From contig JANNQN010000039.1 of assembly GCA_031400775.1 (NCBI GenBank), positions 1 through 46,325 of the forward strand: 46,325 nt of DNA, read 5' to 3'. Origin of the DNA: PALSA-1355 sp031400775. Its GTDB lineage: Bacteria > Planctomycetota > Planctomycetia > Pirellulales > PALSA-1355. This document shows, one piece after another, positions 15,757 through 24,453 of the stretch. Below the pieces are notes generated by a model. It was not told the DNA's origin. It made no database searches and saw only the letters and a program-made list of their open reading frames with translations. Every line of letters begins with the position of its first letter. Position 1 is the first letter of the stretch. The position numbers and the translations under genes are program-made.

Positions 15757-18399
15757 TTAGAAGGTGCGGGCGAATTCCTCGACCTTGTAAGCCTCGAGAA
15801 TGTCGCCTTCTTTCAAGTCGTTGAAGCCTCCCAGCCGGATGCCGCACTCCAAACCTTCACGCACTTCGCGGGCGTCGTCCTTCTCGCGCTTGAGCGATTC
15901 GAGCGGATAGTCGCCGATGATGCGATTCTCGCGAATCACGCGCACCCGGGCATTGCGCTGCACGTTGCCGGCCAGCACGCGGCAACCCGCGATCGTGCCC
16001 ACGCGGCTGATCGTAAACGTGCGCTGCACCAAGGCACGGCCTAGCTCGATCTCGCGATGCTCCGGTTCGAGCATTCCTTCGAGCGCCGCCTTCAGGTCGG
16101 CCGTCAACTTGTAGATGATCTCGTAGCGGCGCACCTGCACGCCGCGGTCCTCGGCAAGTCCGCGGGCGTTCTCGTCCGGCACCACGTTGAACCCGATGAT
16201 GATCGCGTCCGAGGCGTCGGCCAATTGCACGTCGGCTTCGGTAATGCCGCCGACCGTAGCTTGCAACACCTTGATCTTGACCTCCGGGTGCTCGAGCTTG
16301 GTGAGCTCCTTCTGAATCGCTTCGATCGAGCCCCGCACGTCGGCCCGCAAGATGATGTTGAGCGTTTGAGTTTCTTTCTGGCCCAAGCGATCGAACAGGT
16401 TCTCGAGCGTGACGTGAACCGGCGCGCCGGAGAGCGTGGTGCGGCGAACCCGGCTTTCGCGCTTCTCGGCGATTTGCCGCGCAGTGGCGATGTCGTCGAG
16501 GACGTAAAAGTGTTCGCCGGCAGCCGGAGCCACGTTTAATCCCGTCACGTTGACGGGCATCGACGGGCCGGCCTTGGCGTGGGTCATGCTGCCGTGCAAG
16601 GTATCGTACAGCGCCTTGACGCGGCCGTAAGCCGAGCCACACACCAGGGCATCGCCGATCTTGAGCGTGCCGTTTTGCACGATCAACTTGGCGACCACGC
16701 CGCGTCCCTCGTGCAATTCGGCCTCCAGGCAGGTGCCCGAGGCCGCCCGCTGCGGATTGGCCCGATAGTCGCGCAGCTCGGCCAGGGTCAGCAGGGTTTC
16801 CAGCAGATCGTCCATGCCCACGCCGGTCGTGGCGCTGGTTTTGACCACTTCGGTGTCGCCGCCCCACTCGGTGGGCAACAGGTCGTTGGCGGCCAGTTGC
16901 TGGAAAATGCGCTGCGGATCGATGCCCGGCAGGTCGATCTTGTTGAGTGCCACCACGATCGGCACGCCGGCAGCCTTGGCATGGCTGATGGCTTCTTCGG
17001 TTTGCGGCATGATCCCGTCGTCGGCCGCCACGACCAGCACCGCGATATCGGTGACGTTGGCGCCGCGAGCCCGCATCTCGGTGAAGGCCTCGTGACCGGG
17101 CGTGTCGACGAACGAAATTTTGCGGCCATCCTTTTCGATCTGATAGGCGCGGATGTGCTGCGTGATGCCGCCGCTTTCGCCGCTAACGACGTTGATTCCG
17201 ATAATGCGATCCAACAGCGAGGTCTTGCCGTGATCGACGTGGCCCAGGAACGTGATGACCGGGGCCCGATGCTCCAACTGTGCAGGATCGTCGGCCTCCT
17301 CGCGCAATTGGGCGATGGTCTGCTCGGCGATGTCCACGGCGGCCTTGATATCGATCTCCACGCCCAGGCTCACCGCCAGCAGCTCGGCGGTCTCCTGGTC
17401 GATCTCGGCGTTGATGTTGGCCATGGTGCCCAGCGTGAGCATCTGCCGCAGCACTTGCTGGGCCGGAACGCCGATGGCTTCGGAAAAGCTACGCACTGTA
17501 CACGGCAGCTCAAGCATGACTCGACTCTTGCGGGGCGCGGCGGTGTTGGTACCGGTCCGCTTGATGACCCGCGCGGAACGGCGGCGCGGCGTGGATTCGT
17601 CTTCTTCTCCGCGGGGGCGATCGCCCCCGGTTCGTCGACGGTTGAGTTGGCGTTGTTCCCGTCCGACCAGCAAGCCTGGCTCGTCGGGGGCGCCGGCCTT
17701 ACCCGGCGGACCACGGCGACCACGGGCCGGAGGCGCGGCGGCGGCGTCGCCGCTGATCATCTCCTTGGGACGGGTCGTGCGTTCGCGGGGGAAGGAGGGC
17801 TTGGGAGCCAAACCTGGCGCCGCCGGTTCGTCGGTTCCACCCCGTTTGCCGGAATGCTTGCGGACGTGGTCGATCAGCGGCTTGGTGCCGCCGCTGCGGC
17901 TGGCTGCCTTGATGGCATCGATCGGCAATCGCAAGTCGGGCTTCTGCGGAGCGGCCTCTTGCGCGGCGGGCGCGGCAGTTGGCTGCGCGGCGGTCGGCAA
18001 GGGGGCCAGCTTGATGGTTGCGCCGGGCTTGGGCGCCATGGGCCGGGGGGCCGATTCGCCGTTGGTTGATTTTTTCTTCTTGCCGCGATCGTCCAGGACC
18101 GGCATCTTGTCGCCAGCAGTGCCGGCCGGCGCGATGTAGTCCTCGCGACGCACGACCGTGCCGTCGGCCGCTGCTTCCACGGCCGTCGCGACTGGGACGG
18201 CGGCGCGCGGCTTGGCCGCGGGAGCCTTGGCACTGGGGCCCGCTCCGCCTATATACGCTTTGACTCGATCGACTTCCTCGTCGGTCAGGCTGGCCAGCGC
18301 CGAGCCCTTTCCGGTTACACCCGCACTGGTGCAGATGTCGACCAGGATTTTGCTGTCGAGCTTGAGTTCTTTTGCTAACGAATAGATACGAACGGGCAA
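15757..18399 (-). CDS. infB: Translation initiation factor IF-2
   Basis: 880 residues. It begins with an IF2_N domain (VRIYSLAKELKLDSKILVDICTSAGV), then a long low-complexity Pro/Ala/Arg linker to about residue 295, a second IF2_N-like domain (TVRSFSEAIGVPAQQVLRQML), the G domain with GHVDHGKTS at about 385-393, DTPGHEAF, NKIDLPG, and beta-barrel domains that bind fMet-tRNA. The start is TTG at 18399: the IF2_N domain begins right after it, and a GAGGGAGGG ribosome-binding site sits about seven bases upstream. It lies 98 bases after nusA. IF-2 places initiator tRNA on the 30S subunit and promotes subunit joining. Confidence 0.97.
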   Translation of the reverse strand: MPVRIYSLAKELKLDSKILVDICTSAGVTGKGSALASLTDEEVDRVKAYIGGAGPSAKAPAAKPRAAVPVATAVEAAADGTVVRREDYIAPAGTAGDKMPVLDDRGKKKKSTNGESAPRPMAPKPGATIKLAPLPTAAQPTAAPAAQEAAPQKPDLRLPIDAIKAASRSGGTKPLIDHVRKHSGKRGGTDEPAAPGLAPKPSFPRERTTRPKEMISGDAAAAPPARGRRGPPGKAGAPDEPGLLVGREQRQLNRRRTGGDRPRGEEDESTPRRRSARVIKRTGTNTAAPRKSRVMLELPCTVRSFSEAIGVPAQQVLRQMLTLGTMANINAEIDQETAELLAVSLGVEIDIKAAVDIAEQTIAQLREEADDPAQLEHRAPVITFLGHVDHGKTSLLDRIIGINVVSGESGGITQHIRAYQIEKDGRKISFVDTPGHEAFTEMRARGANVTDIAVLVVAADDGIMPQTEEAISHAKAAGVPIVVALNKIDLPGIDPQRIFQQLAANDLLPTEWGGDTEVVKTSATTGVGMDDLLETLLTLAELRDYRANPQRAASGTCLEAELHEGRGVVAKLIVQNGTLKIGDALVCGSAYGRVKALYDTLHGSMTHAKAGPSMPVNVTGLNVAPAAGEHFYVLDDIATARQIAEKRESRVRRTTLSGAPVHVTLENLFDRLGQKETQTLNIILRADVRGSIEAIQKELTKLEHPEVKIKVLQATVGGITEADVQLADASDAIIIGFNVVPDENARGLAEDRGVQVRRYEIIYKLTADLKAALEGMLEPEHREIELGRALVQRTFTISRVGTIAGCRVLAGNVQRNARVRVIRENRIIGDYPLESLKREKDDAREVREGLECGIRLGGFNDLKEGDILEAYKVEEFARTF

Positions 18400-18497
18400 G
18401 TTTTAGCCCTCCCTCTCGCCTGGTCTCGGCCGCACGGGGTGCCGGCCAAGCCTGATAAAATACCTTATTGCATGCTCGAATTCTCCCTGTTTGGCCG

Positions 18498-19862
18498 TTA
18501 CCCTTCGTCCGCGGCGGGCGGCGATGGCTCGGGTTCCTCGGAGGAGGCCGCTACTTCGGTAACCGCTGACTCGCCAGCCGCCGGGTCGGTGGCGACGGGT
18601 GCCTCGTTCTCGAGACGTTCGCGTTCGGCGGATTCGGCCGCTTCGGCGGCGGCCGTGGCCGCGTCGATGCGATCCTGCTCGCGCTGCCGGCGACGTTCGA
18701 GCGCCGCTGCCTGCTCGGCCTCTAACGCCTTGGTCTCGGCTTGCGCGACGATCAGATTGGCCCGCTCCTCGTCGAACTCGCCCATCTCCATCAGCGCGTC
18801 GGGCTCGATGATCGACAGGTCGTCGTACGACAAAAAGCCCTCTCCGACCAGCTTCTCGCTCAAGCTCTCGTCAACGCCGTCGATCGCCGAGAAACCGACC
18901 ACGGCCCGGTCGATCGATTCGTCGAGCTCCTCGCGAGTCATGATTTCGATATCCCAGCCGCACAGCTTGCTGGCCAGCCGCACATTCTGGCCGCGGCGAC
19001 CGATCGCCAGCGACAGTTGATCTTCGCGCACCAGCACAATGGCCCGGCCCAGCATCTGGCAGAGGATGACTTCCTCGACCTCGGCCGGCTGCAGCGCGTT
19101 GGGAATCAGGACTTGCAGGTCGTCGCTCCAACGCACGATGTCGATCCGCTCGCCGGCCAGCTCGTCGACGATGTTCTTGATGCGATTACCGCGTACGCCG
19201 ACGCAGGCGCCCACGCAATCCACGCGCTGATCGGAGCTGCTGACCGCCACCTTGCTGCGATAGCCCGGCTCTCGGGCCATGGCTCGAATCTCGATCACGC
19301 CGTCGGCGATTTCGGGAATCTCTTGTTCGAACAAGCGCTGCACCAACTGCGGTCGCGTGCGGCTCAGAATCACCTTCACGCGGCTGCCGGCCTTGCGGAC
19401 TTCGAACACCGTGGCCCGCACGCGCTCGTTGGGGTGATGCGTTTCGCCGGGGATCTGCTCGCTGCGCGGCAAGATGGCTTCGACGTTGGTGAGCGAGACC
19501 GTGGCGGCGCCGCCTTCGTATCGCTGCACCACGCCGGTGATCATCTGGCCCATCAACTCGTGATACTCGTCGTACAGGGCGTCGCGCTCGGCTTCGCGAA
19601 TCTTCTGGATCCTTACCTGCTTGGCGGTTTGCGCGCCGATGCGGCCGACGGTCTCCTCGGGATCCAAGGGAGCGCCGTTATGAGTGCCGCTGATCGAACC
19701 GTCCTTGCGGTCGATCATCACCACGATGTCTTCTTCCTCGCCGTATTGTTTCTTGGCCGCCGACACAAGCGCTGCTTCGATCGCGCCAAACACGACTTCC
19801 TTGTCGACGTTTTTGTCGCGATGAATGGCATCGACGATTCGCAGTAGTTCGGTTGCGTTCAT
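18498..19862 (-). CDS. nusA: Transcription termination/antitermination protein NusA
   Basis: 454 residues. The N-terminal RNA polymerase-binding domain (about 1-100, with ELLRIVDAIHRDKNVDKE) is followed by S1 (about 105-170), KH1 with GVRGNRI (222-228), KH2 with IGRRGQNV (287-294), and a helix-hairpin-helix-like region (about 325-380, IDGVDESLSEKLVGEGF). Residues 380-454 are a charged, Ala/Glu-rich tail. It has one C-terminal HhH-like repeat at most, shorter than E. coli NusA. It heads the nusA-infB-rbfA operon. No rimP gene lies upstream, where many bacteria have it. It modulates pausing, termination and antitermination. Confidence 0.97.
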   Translation of the reverse strand: MNATELLRIVDAIHRDKNVDKEVVFGAIEAALVSAAKKQYGEEEDIVVMIDRKDGSISGTHNGAPLDPEETVGRIGAQTAKQVRIQKIREAERDALYDEYHELMGQMITGVVQRYEGGAATVSLTNVEAILPRSEQIPGETHHPNERVRATVFEVRKAGSRVKVILSRTRPQLVQRLFEQEIPEIADGVIEIRAMAREPGYRSKVAVSSSDQRVDCVGACVGVRGNRIKNIVDELAGERIDIVRWSDDLQVLIPNALQPAEVEEVILCQMLGRAIVLVREDQLSLAIGRRGQNVRLASKLCGWDIEIMTREELDESIDRAVVGFSAIDGVDESLSEKLVGEGFLSYDDLSIIEPDALMEMGEFDEERANLIVAQAETKALEAEQAAALERRRQREQDRIDAATAAAEAAESAERERLENEAPVATDPAAGESAVTEVAASSEEPEPSPPAADEG

Positions 19863-20152
19863 GGTTGGATAACGTCCCTAAAGGGCAATTTCGAATTGTC
19901 GGGTGAAGCGGCGGTCCATTCTTCGCTCCGGCCCACGCTGGGGCAGGCAACAAGCGAATGAAGGGGGTCTCGCAGCCGTCCCTCGTCGGATTGTAAAAAC
20001 TCGCCTTGGTTCGTATTTGTCGGGGCATGCCGAGCAGCGGGGATTTCCCGGGCTGGGCCCAATCTATTTGCTACGTGTCGGGTTTCGATTCGGCCGGCCG
20101 TTCTGGGCGCGAATCGCTGCACCGTGAGCGCAGATTCGGACGCGTCTTGCGA

Positions 20153-20172
20153 CCTGGCAAGCATTTGCCAGG
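20153..20172 (-). other. Perfect hairpin in the nusA leader
   Basis: Inverted repeat with arms of 8 bases (CCTGGCAA and TTGCCAGG) around a four-base loop. No T-run follows on either strand, so it does not look like a terminator. It may be a structural element of the leader RNA. Confidence 0.45.
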
Positions 20173-20266
20173 GGCCCGACCCGTCGAAACGTACCCTAGT
20201 GCCGGACGCCGCCAATCGGCAAAAATCGTTTTCGCTACAACACTTAGCTACATTCGTAATCTGGTA

Positions 20267-20296
20267 AAGATACCTCTTGGGACGCTGGGCTGTCAA
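20267..20296 (-). promoter_or_regulatory. Sigma-70-type promoter candidate for nusA-infB-rbfA
   Basis: On the minus strand a perfect TTGACA (20291-20296) is followed after 18 bases by TATCTT (20267-20272). Transcription would start near 20260, leaving a leader of about 400 bases. It lies just downstream of a strong terminator, which supports a new transcription unit here. Confidence 0.6.
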
Positions 20297-20393
20297 GCCG
20301 CTGGCGCGCTCCATCGCCGCTTGCCGATATGCGATCGTTGGGGCCGGTCGTGGCACAATGAAGTGCCGGTTATCGACCTGATTGACCGACAAC

Positions 20394-20437
20394 AAAAAAA
20401 CCGGCATGGCGGCGAGAAAAGGTCGCTGCCATGCCGG
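20394..20437 (-). terminator. Rho-independent terminator after the Ala/Gly/Gln-rich secreted protein gene
   Basis: On the minus strand a 15-bp stem with one G-T pair (arms 20437-20423 and 20415-20401), a seven-base loop, and then seven T residues (20400-20394). It sits 69 bases past the stop of the gene at 20506-21201 and is the clearest intrinsic terminator in the window. Confidence 0.88.
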
Positions 20438-20505
20438 GCAATTGAAGTATCCGGGGAGCGGTCAAACTCAACCCGCCGTGAAATGTTTAAGCCGAGACGC
20501 GTCGG

Positions 20506-21201
20506 CTACGCGGCCGCGCCTGGCCGACCGCCGCCTCCGCGGCCCTGACGGCGAATCTCGCCCTTGAATGGCGCGCCGGTCATTTCCTTCCATTTGGTCT
20601 GCTGCTCGGGGGTCAGAACGGCGGTTGCCTTTTCATTGACCGACGCGCGGAGCGCCTCGGCCTTCTTCTGCAATTCAGCCCGATCGCCGCCACCGGCGCC
20701 GGCCTCGAACAGCTCGCGCAATTCGCCTTGCGAGGCCTCTTGGATGGCCTGGATGCGGTCCTTCTGCTCGGTCGAGAGGCCGAGTGCTTGTGCAACCTCA
20801 GGATCCGCTAGCGCCTGCCCGCCGCGCTGTTGCAGCGAGATTTCCTTGAAGCGCTTGAGCTGGTCTTCCTTCAAGATTTCGGCGAGCAGGGCCTGATTCG
20901 CTTTCTCGCTCTCTTGCATCTTGGCCTGCCGTTCTTCCCGGCTGAGATCGCGCAGCCCGGCGAACGATTCGCGTTGCTTCTCGACTTGCTCGGTGGCTTT
21001 CTTGATCTGCTCATCCGACATTTTGAGCTCGTCCTGGACGGACTTTTGCGTCAGCAAGCCCAGGCTGTTGCCCCCGCGACCGCCGCCAAACCCTGCTCCG
21101 CGGCCGCCGCCGCGCTGAGCCATAGCCGATGGCCCCGTCACCACAATCACTGCCGTCACAATTACCGCCAACACGAACATCCACAGCGCATGCTTCTTCA
21201 T
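20506..21201 (-). CDS. Secreted helical protein with Gly/Arg-rich ends (planctomycete Spy/CpxP-like)
   Basis: 231 residues. A signal peptide (1-28, FVLAVIVTAVIVVTGPSAMA) is followed by a Gly/Arg-rich segment (QRGGGRGAGFGGGRGG). The core is helical with recurring motifs: VQDELKMSDEQIKKATEQVEKQRE, ALGLSTEQKDRIQAIQEAS and AVLTPEQQTKWKEMTG. The LTPEQ and LSTEQ turns resemble the LTxxQ motif of Spy/CpxP-type periplasmic proteins, but homology is not certain. The C-terminus is again Gly/Arg-rich. GGAGG lies six bases before ATG 21201, and a 16-base direct duplication sits just upstream. A strong terminator follows, so it is the last gene of its unit. Function unknown; a periplasmic chaperone or stress role is a guess. 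Confidence 0.75.
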   Translation of the reverse strand: MKKHALWMFVLAVIVTAVIVVTGPSAMAQRGGGRGAGFGGGRGGNSLGLLTQKSVQDELKMSDEQIKKATEQVEKQRESFAGLRDLSREERQAKMQESEKANQALLAEILKEDQLKRFKEISLQQRGGQALADPEVAQALGLSTEQKDRIQAIQEASQGELRELFEAGAGGGDRAELQKKAEALRASVNEKATAVLTPEQQTKWKEMTGAPFKGEIRRQGRGGGGRPGAAA

Positions 21202-21210
21202 CGTGGTCCT

Positions 21211-21242
21211 CCCGAATGTGAAATGGCCCGAATGTGAAATGG
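21211..21242 (-). repeat. Perfect 16-base tandem duplication upstream of the secreted protein gene
   Basis: Two identical units (21211-21226 and 21227-21242, plus-strand reading CCCGAATGTGAAATGG) lie directly before the ribosome-binding site of the gene starting at 21201. They could be duplicated operator sites or simple slippage. Confidence 0.8.
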
Positions 21243-21418
21243 CTGGTCGCTTCCCCTAGCTAATAGAACCGCCGGTGTGGCGAACAGTTCCGAAAAATAC
21301 CGCGCGGTCAATCGGGCAATCGGAAACTGGCCGCTGCGTGCCGCTTGCGGCAAGGGGAGTGGGATTCCCGGCAGTTTCGAGAATAGAAACCGCTGCCAGC
21401 CCCCGCGGGCAATTTTGG

Positions 21419-22732
21419 CTAGCCCGCCTTCGCGATCACCACCGCGCTCGCCTGGCCCTGCGGCGTGACGTTCACGCTGAGACAGCTACTGCCGGCAACG
21501 GATCCCTCACTGGCAAGCGACAACTCGCAGCGCGGGTCGGGCGTTTCCAGGTTGAGCACCTTGAAGAGCTTGCCGTCATTGAGCGCCAGAATACTAGAAA
21601 TCAATTCGACCAGGCCGCTGGCGGCGCCCAGATTTCCAAAATAACTCTTGGCCGCGGTGACGGGCGGCTGGGCCGAGGAACCTCCGAACACGGCCTGCAC
21701 GGCCGCCGCTTCTTCCTCGTCGCAACTTCGCGTGCTGAGACCGTGCGCGTGAACGTGTCCGATATCCTGGGGCTTGAGGCCAGAATCCTTGATCGCGGCG
21801 GCCATGACGTTCGTCAGCACGCGCTTGCGATCGGCGACGCCTTGTCGGTTGATGGCCGAACCCGAAGCGGCGCCGAGCACTTCGGCATAAATCCTGGCGC
21901 CGCGCGCCCGAGCGTGCTCGAGCTCTTCCAGAATCACGGCGCCGGCGCCCTCGCCCAACACCATGCCGCTGCGGTTCAAGTCGAACGGCCTGCTGGCCCG
22001 GGTGGGATCGACTCCGTTGCCGGCAACCTCCTCCTGGGTGATGGCGTGGACCGTCTTCATCGGATGTACGCGCGTGCCGGTCGCTCCGGCTACCATCACG
22101 TCGGCGCTGCCGCGGACGATGGTGCGAAAGGCTTCGCCGACCGCGGCGTTGGAGGCGGCCTCGCGGAGCGTGAGCGAATTGTTCGGCCCACGCAGATCGT
22201 TGTAGATCGCCACGTGGCTGGCCGGCATGTTCGGCAGATACTTGAGCAGCCACAGCGGCGTGACTTGCGGCATTCCGTCGGCGGCCCAGCGCGTGAAATC
22301 AAATATGCCGTCTTCCCCCAGGCAGCGCTGAATGCCGCTAGCGAAATCCTCGGGCAGAGTCAGCATGTAGTCGGTGCCGAAAACCACTCCCGTGCGGTCG
22401 GGATCGAGCGCGCCCGTCTCGCCCAGCGCGGCGTCGGACAGGGCCCGCTGCGCGGCGGCAACCCCCATCTGCGATTCGCGGCACATCAGCTTGAGGCCCT
22501 TGCGGATCGACTTTTTCTTTTCACTCTCGAGCGGACCGAAATCGTCGATCGAGCCTGAAAAATCTCGGGCTTCGGCCGCGAACTTCGTGGGCAGGTACGT
22601 CGAGGGAAACGCTTGCAGCGGGGCCACGCCGCTACGACCGCTGGAGAGGGCGTCCCACAGCGACTCCGCCGTATTTCCCAACGGGCTGATCAGTCCAATT
22701 CCGGCGATCACCACGCGACGTGAAGGTTTCAT
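21419..22732 (-). CDS. Beta-ketoacyl-ACP synthase-like protein lacking catalytic Cys (Glu-His-Asn)
   Basis: 437 residues with a full KAS I/II thiolase fold: VVIAGIGLISPLGN at the start, ASRPFDLNRSGMVLGEGAGAVILEELEHARARGARIYAEVLG in the middle. Gap-free alignment to FabF over GPN...GDAF places Glu191 (in TLREAASNAAVG) where the nucleophilic Cys should be. His330 in HAHG is kept, Lys362 is kept, but the second active His is Asn367 (FGNLGA instead of GHxxGA). It therefore cannot condense by the normal route. It could be a decarboxylase, a chain-length factor-like partner or an acyl-binding protein. The neighbour 245 bases upstream is the secretin-related gene; canonical FabF is two genes away. 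Paralogues of this kind occur in Planctomycetes as I recall. Confidence 0.88.
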   Translation of the reverse strand: MKPSRRVVIAGIGLISPLGNTAESLWDALSSGRSGVAPLQAFPSTYLPTKFAAEARDFSGSIDDFGPLESEKKKSIRKGLKLMCRESQMGVAAAQRALSDAALGETGALDPDRTGVVFGTDYMLTLPEDFASGIQRCLGEDGIFDFTRWAADGMPQVTPLWLLKYLPNMPASHVAIYNDLRGPNNSLTLREAASNAAVGEAFRTIVRGSADVMVAGATGTRVHPMKTVHAITQEEVAGNGVDPTRASRPFDLNRSGMVLGEGAGAVILEELEHARARGARIYAEVLGAASGSAINRQGVADRKRVLTNVMAAAIKDSGLKPQDIGHVHAHGLSTRSCDEEEAAAVQAVFGGSSAQPPVTAAKSYFGNLGAASGLVELISSILALNDGKLFKVLNLETPDPRCELSLASEGSVAGSSCLSVNVTPQGQASAVVIAKAG

Positions 22733-22977
22733 GAAGGCTTTCGAATCTCGATGGTTCGGAGCGGCCTGCGAACTGGCGATCGTTCGATCGAGTGGTTGCT
22801 CGCGGCGGTATCTTGCTCGAGTCCACCCGGATCGCTTGCCGGCGACGTCGCCGCCAGCGCGAGCAATCGCTTCGCTCGACGGCGTCAGTCTAGTATTCTG
22901 TCGGCCGGATGGCGAGACGTGAGGCGCTTTAGGAGGGGTTTGACGGCGAGCGATTCGAAGCGGCTTGCTGTCGCAAA

Positions 22978-24234
22978 TTAGTACCGATTGCGGTACGCGT
23001 TGGGTGTCGCCCCGGGTTGCAAAGCCGTCGGCTGATTGCCCAGTTTGCCCTTGCTTTCGATCAAGACGAGCAGCTCGGTGCGCGTCCCACCGGAGATCAG
23101 GGGCACATTCACGCCGATGGGGTTGGCCGACGGCGCCACCGGCGTGGGACCGACTCCCAGGCTGATCATCAACACCTGCTCGACGGGCCAGCGAAAACGC
23201 TCGTGCAAACGCGAGCTGATCGGCTGCGGCACGTCGACCCGTTGTCGTTGCCGGGGCGCGACCGTGGTCGGCACGTCGATCATGACCGGAATCAGCTTTT
23301 CCACGAGATCGACTTCGCAGCGGACCACGGCGTCGACGACTTTTCCGTCTAGCGACAAGAGCGGATTAAATTCCAGCTTGAAGCCTTCGTCGAACTGGGC
23401 CATCTGCGGTTCGAAGCCCGGCCACGCCTCGGACTTCAAGATGACGTCGCGGATGTAATTGCGAGTTCGCGTGGCGGCGATATGCTTCGCCTGTCCGTTG
23501 TTGACCAGCAGATGCGGCGTGCTGTGTTCCTGAAAGTCGCTGCGACGGCGCAAATCGGCCACCAGCAGCGCGGCGTCTTCCTTGGCCATCAGCCAGGCCT
23601 GCACGCCCTGGGTTTGCGTGGCCACGGGATGCAGGATCTTGTGCGATTTCGAGCGCCAATTGGGGCTGCCGACCGTGATCACGCGCATGCCGAACGCGTG
23701 CGATTCGGCCTCGGTGTTGACGAATCGATCGACCATTTCCGAAACCAGGCCATGCATCTCGGGCGTGTGATATACGCGCAGCCGGTGATTGTCGATGTTC
23801 AGCACGGCCAGCGGCTGGGTATGCCAGGCCTCGTAGCCGGTCTCGCGCAGGATCCAATCCAGAATCGCCTGCTCCGGCCGGTTGGTCGAGGTCACCCGGG
23901 CCGTGTAGGGACTGATGTCGTAGTCGCGCCATTCCTGGCCGCCGTCGTTGGGCAGCGAGTCGGGGCCCTTGGTGACCCGCGCAATCGGCGCGCGAGAAGG
24001 GTCACCGCTGACAGGCCGCAGCGGTTGCTGGCCCTCGGCGGCGGCGCGCGGCGCCGAGCCCGGGGTTCGCCACTTGGCGCCGCCGCTGGATGGCGCCGTA
24101 TCGCTGTCGGCGAGCGGTTGTTCTTGGGCCGGCGGCGTTTGCGCAAGCGCCGTCGTGTCGCGGCGCCCTTGAGCCTGGGCGGCGCTGGTCGCCGACAGCA
24201 GTAACGCGGCGAGGATGAAACGTCGAATGAGCAT
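22978..24234 (-). CDS. Secretin-related secreted protein (planctomycete family)
   Basis: 418 residues. A signal peptide (1-21, ILAALLLSATSAAQA) and a disordered Pro/Gln/Ala stretch to about 110 precede a domain whose pattern resembles the N-domains of secretins and pilus Q proteins: LAVLNIDNHRLRVYHTPEMHGLVSEMVDRF (about 143-172), then GVQAWLMAKEDAALLVADLRRRSDF and LVNNGQAKHIAATRTRNYIRDV. A later part has FNPLLSLDGKVVDAVVRCEV and LISGGTRTELLVLIESKG, the latter close to the conserved end of secretin beta domains. It lacks the usual secretin length (over 600), so it probably does not form a full gate. Function unknown. Confidence 0.62.
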   Translation of the reverse strand: MLIRRFILAALLLSATSAAQAQGRRDTTALAQTPPAQEQPLADSDTAPSSGGAKWRTPGSAPRAAAEGQQPLRPVSGDPSRAPIARVTKGPDSLPNDGGQEWRDYDISPYTARVTSTNRPEQAILDWILRETGYEAWHTQPLAVLNIDNHRLRVYHTPEMHGLVSEMVDRFVNTEAESHAFGMRVITVGSPNWRSKSHKILHPVATQTQGVQAWLMAKEDAALLVADLRRRSDFQEHSTPHLLVNNGQAKHIAATRTRNYIRDVILKSEAWPGFEPQMAQFDEGFKLEFNPLLSLDGKVVDAVVRCEVDLVEKLIPVMIDVPTTVAPRQRQRVDVPQPISSRLHERFRWPVEQVLMISLGVGPTPVAPSANPIGVNVPLISGGTRTELLVLIESKGKLGNQPTALQPGATPNAYRNRY

Positions 24235-24324
24235 GGGTCGGCCTCCTTACCTGCTCGCCCCCCGTCGCTCACGCGCAAAAACGCGTGGGACGCGCGCGAA
24301 ATCCTTCTCGCGATTGCGCGGCAG

Positions 24325-24353
24325 AGTATAGGAATCGCCCGAAACCGCCACAA
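24325..24353 (-). promoter_or_regulatory. Promoter candidate for the secretin-related gene
   Basis: On the minus strand TTGTGG (24348-24353), a 17-base spacer and TATACT (24325-24330). The -10 is good (5 of 6), the -35 is poor. Confidence 0.3.
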
Positions 24354-24453
24354 TAGCGTTCCCGGAACGTCGTGCCAGCAGACCTGGAGATCGCGCTAGC
24401 CGAGAGATGCTGGCACGGCCGAGAACTGCCCCCACGCCGGCAGCGGCAATGAC

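Larger units (their letters stand above)
19863..20505 (-). other. 643-base intergenic region: nusA promoter and long leader, plus upstream terminator
   Basis: No convincing gene. On the minus strand it holds the terminator of the preceding gene (20394-20437), a promoter candidate (20267-20296) and then about 400 bases of putative nusA leader. The leader contains a perfect 8-bp hairpin with a four-base loop (arms 20153-20160 and 20165-20172) without a T-tract. An antisense frame at 19859-20407 has no protein-like features. Confidence 0.6.

Noticed and set aside
16579..18069. 496-residue antisense frame opposite infB
   Set aside because: Same reason: infB is unmistakable on the other strand, and this frame is low-complexity His/Gln/Gly-rich sequence.
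19859..20407. 182-residue frame upstream of nusA, considered as a rimP candidate
   Set aside because: It has no RimP motif, overlaps the promoter candidate and terminator tail, and has an atypical composition.
21275..22558. 427-residue antisense frame opposite the KAS-like gene
   Set aside because: Shadow of a conserved gene with no protein-like features of its own.
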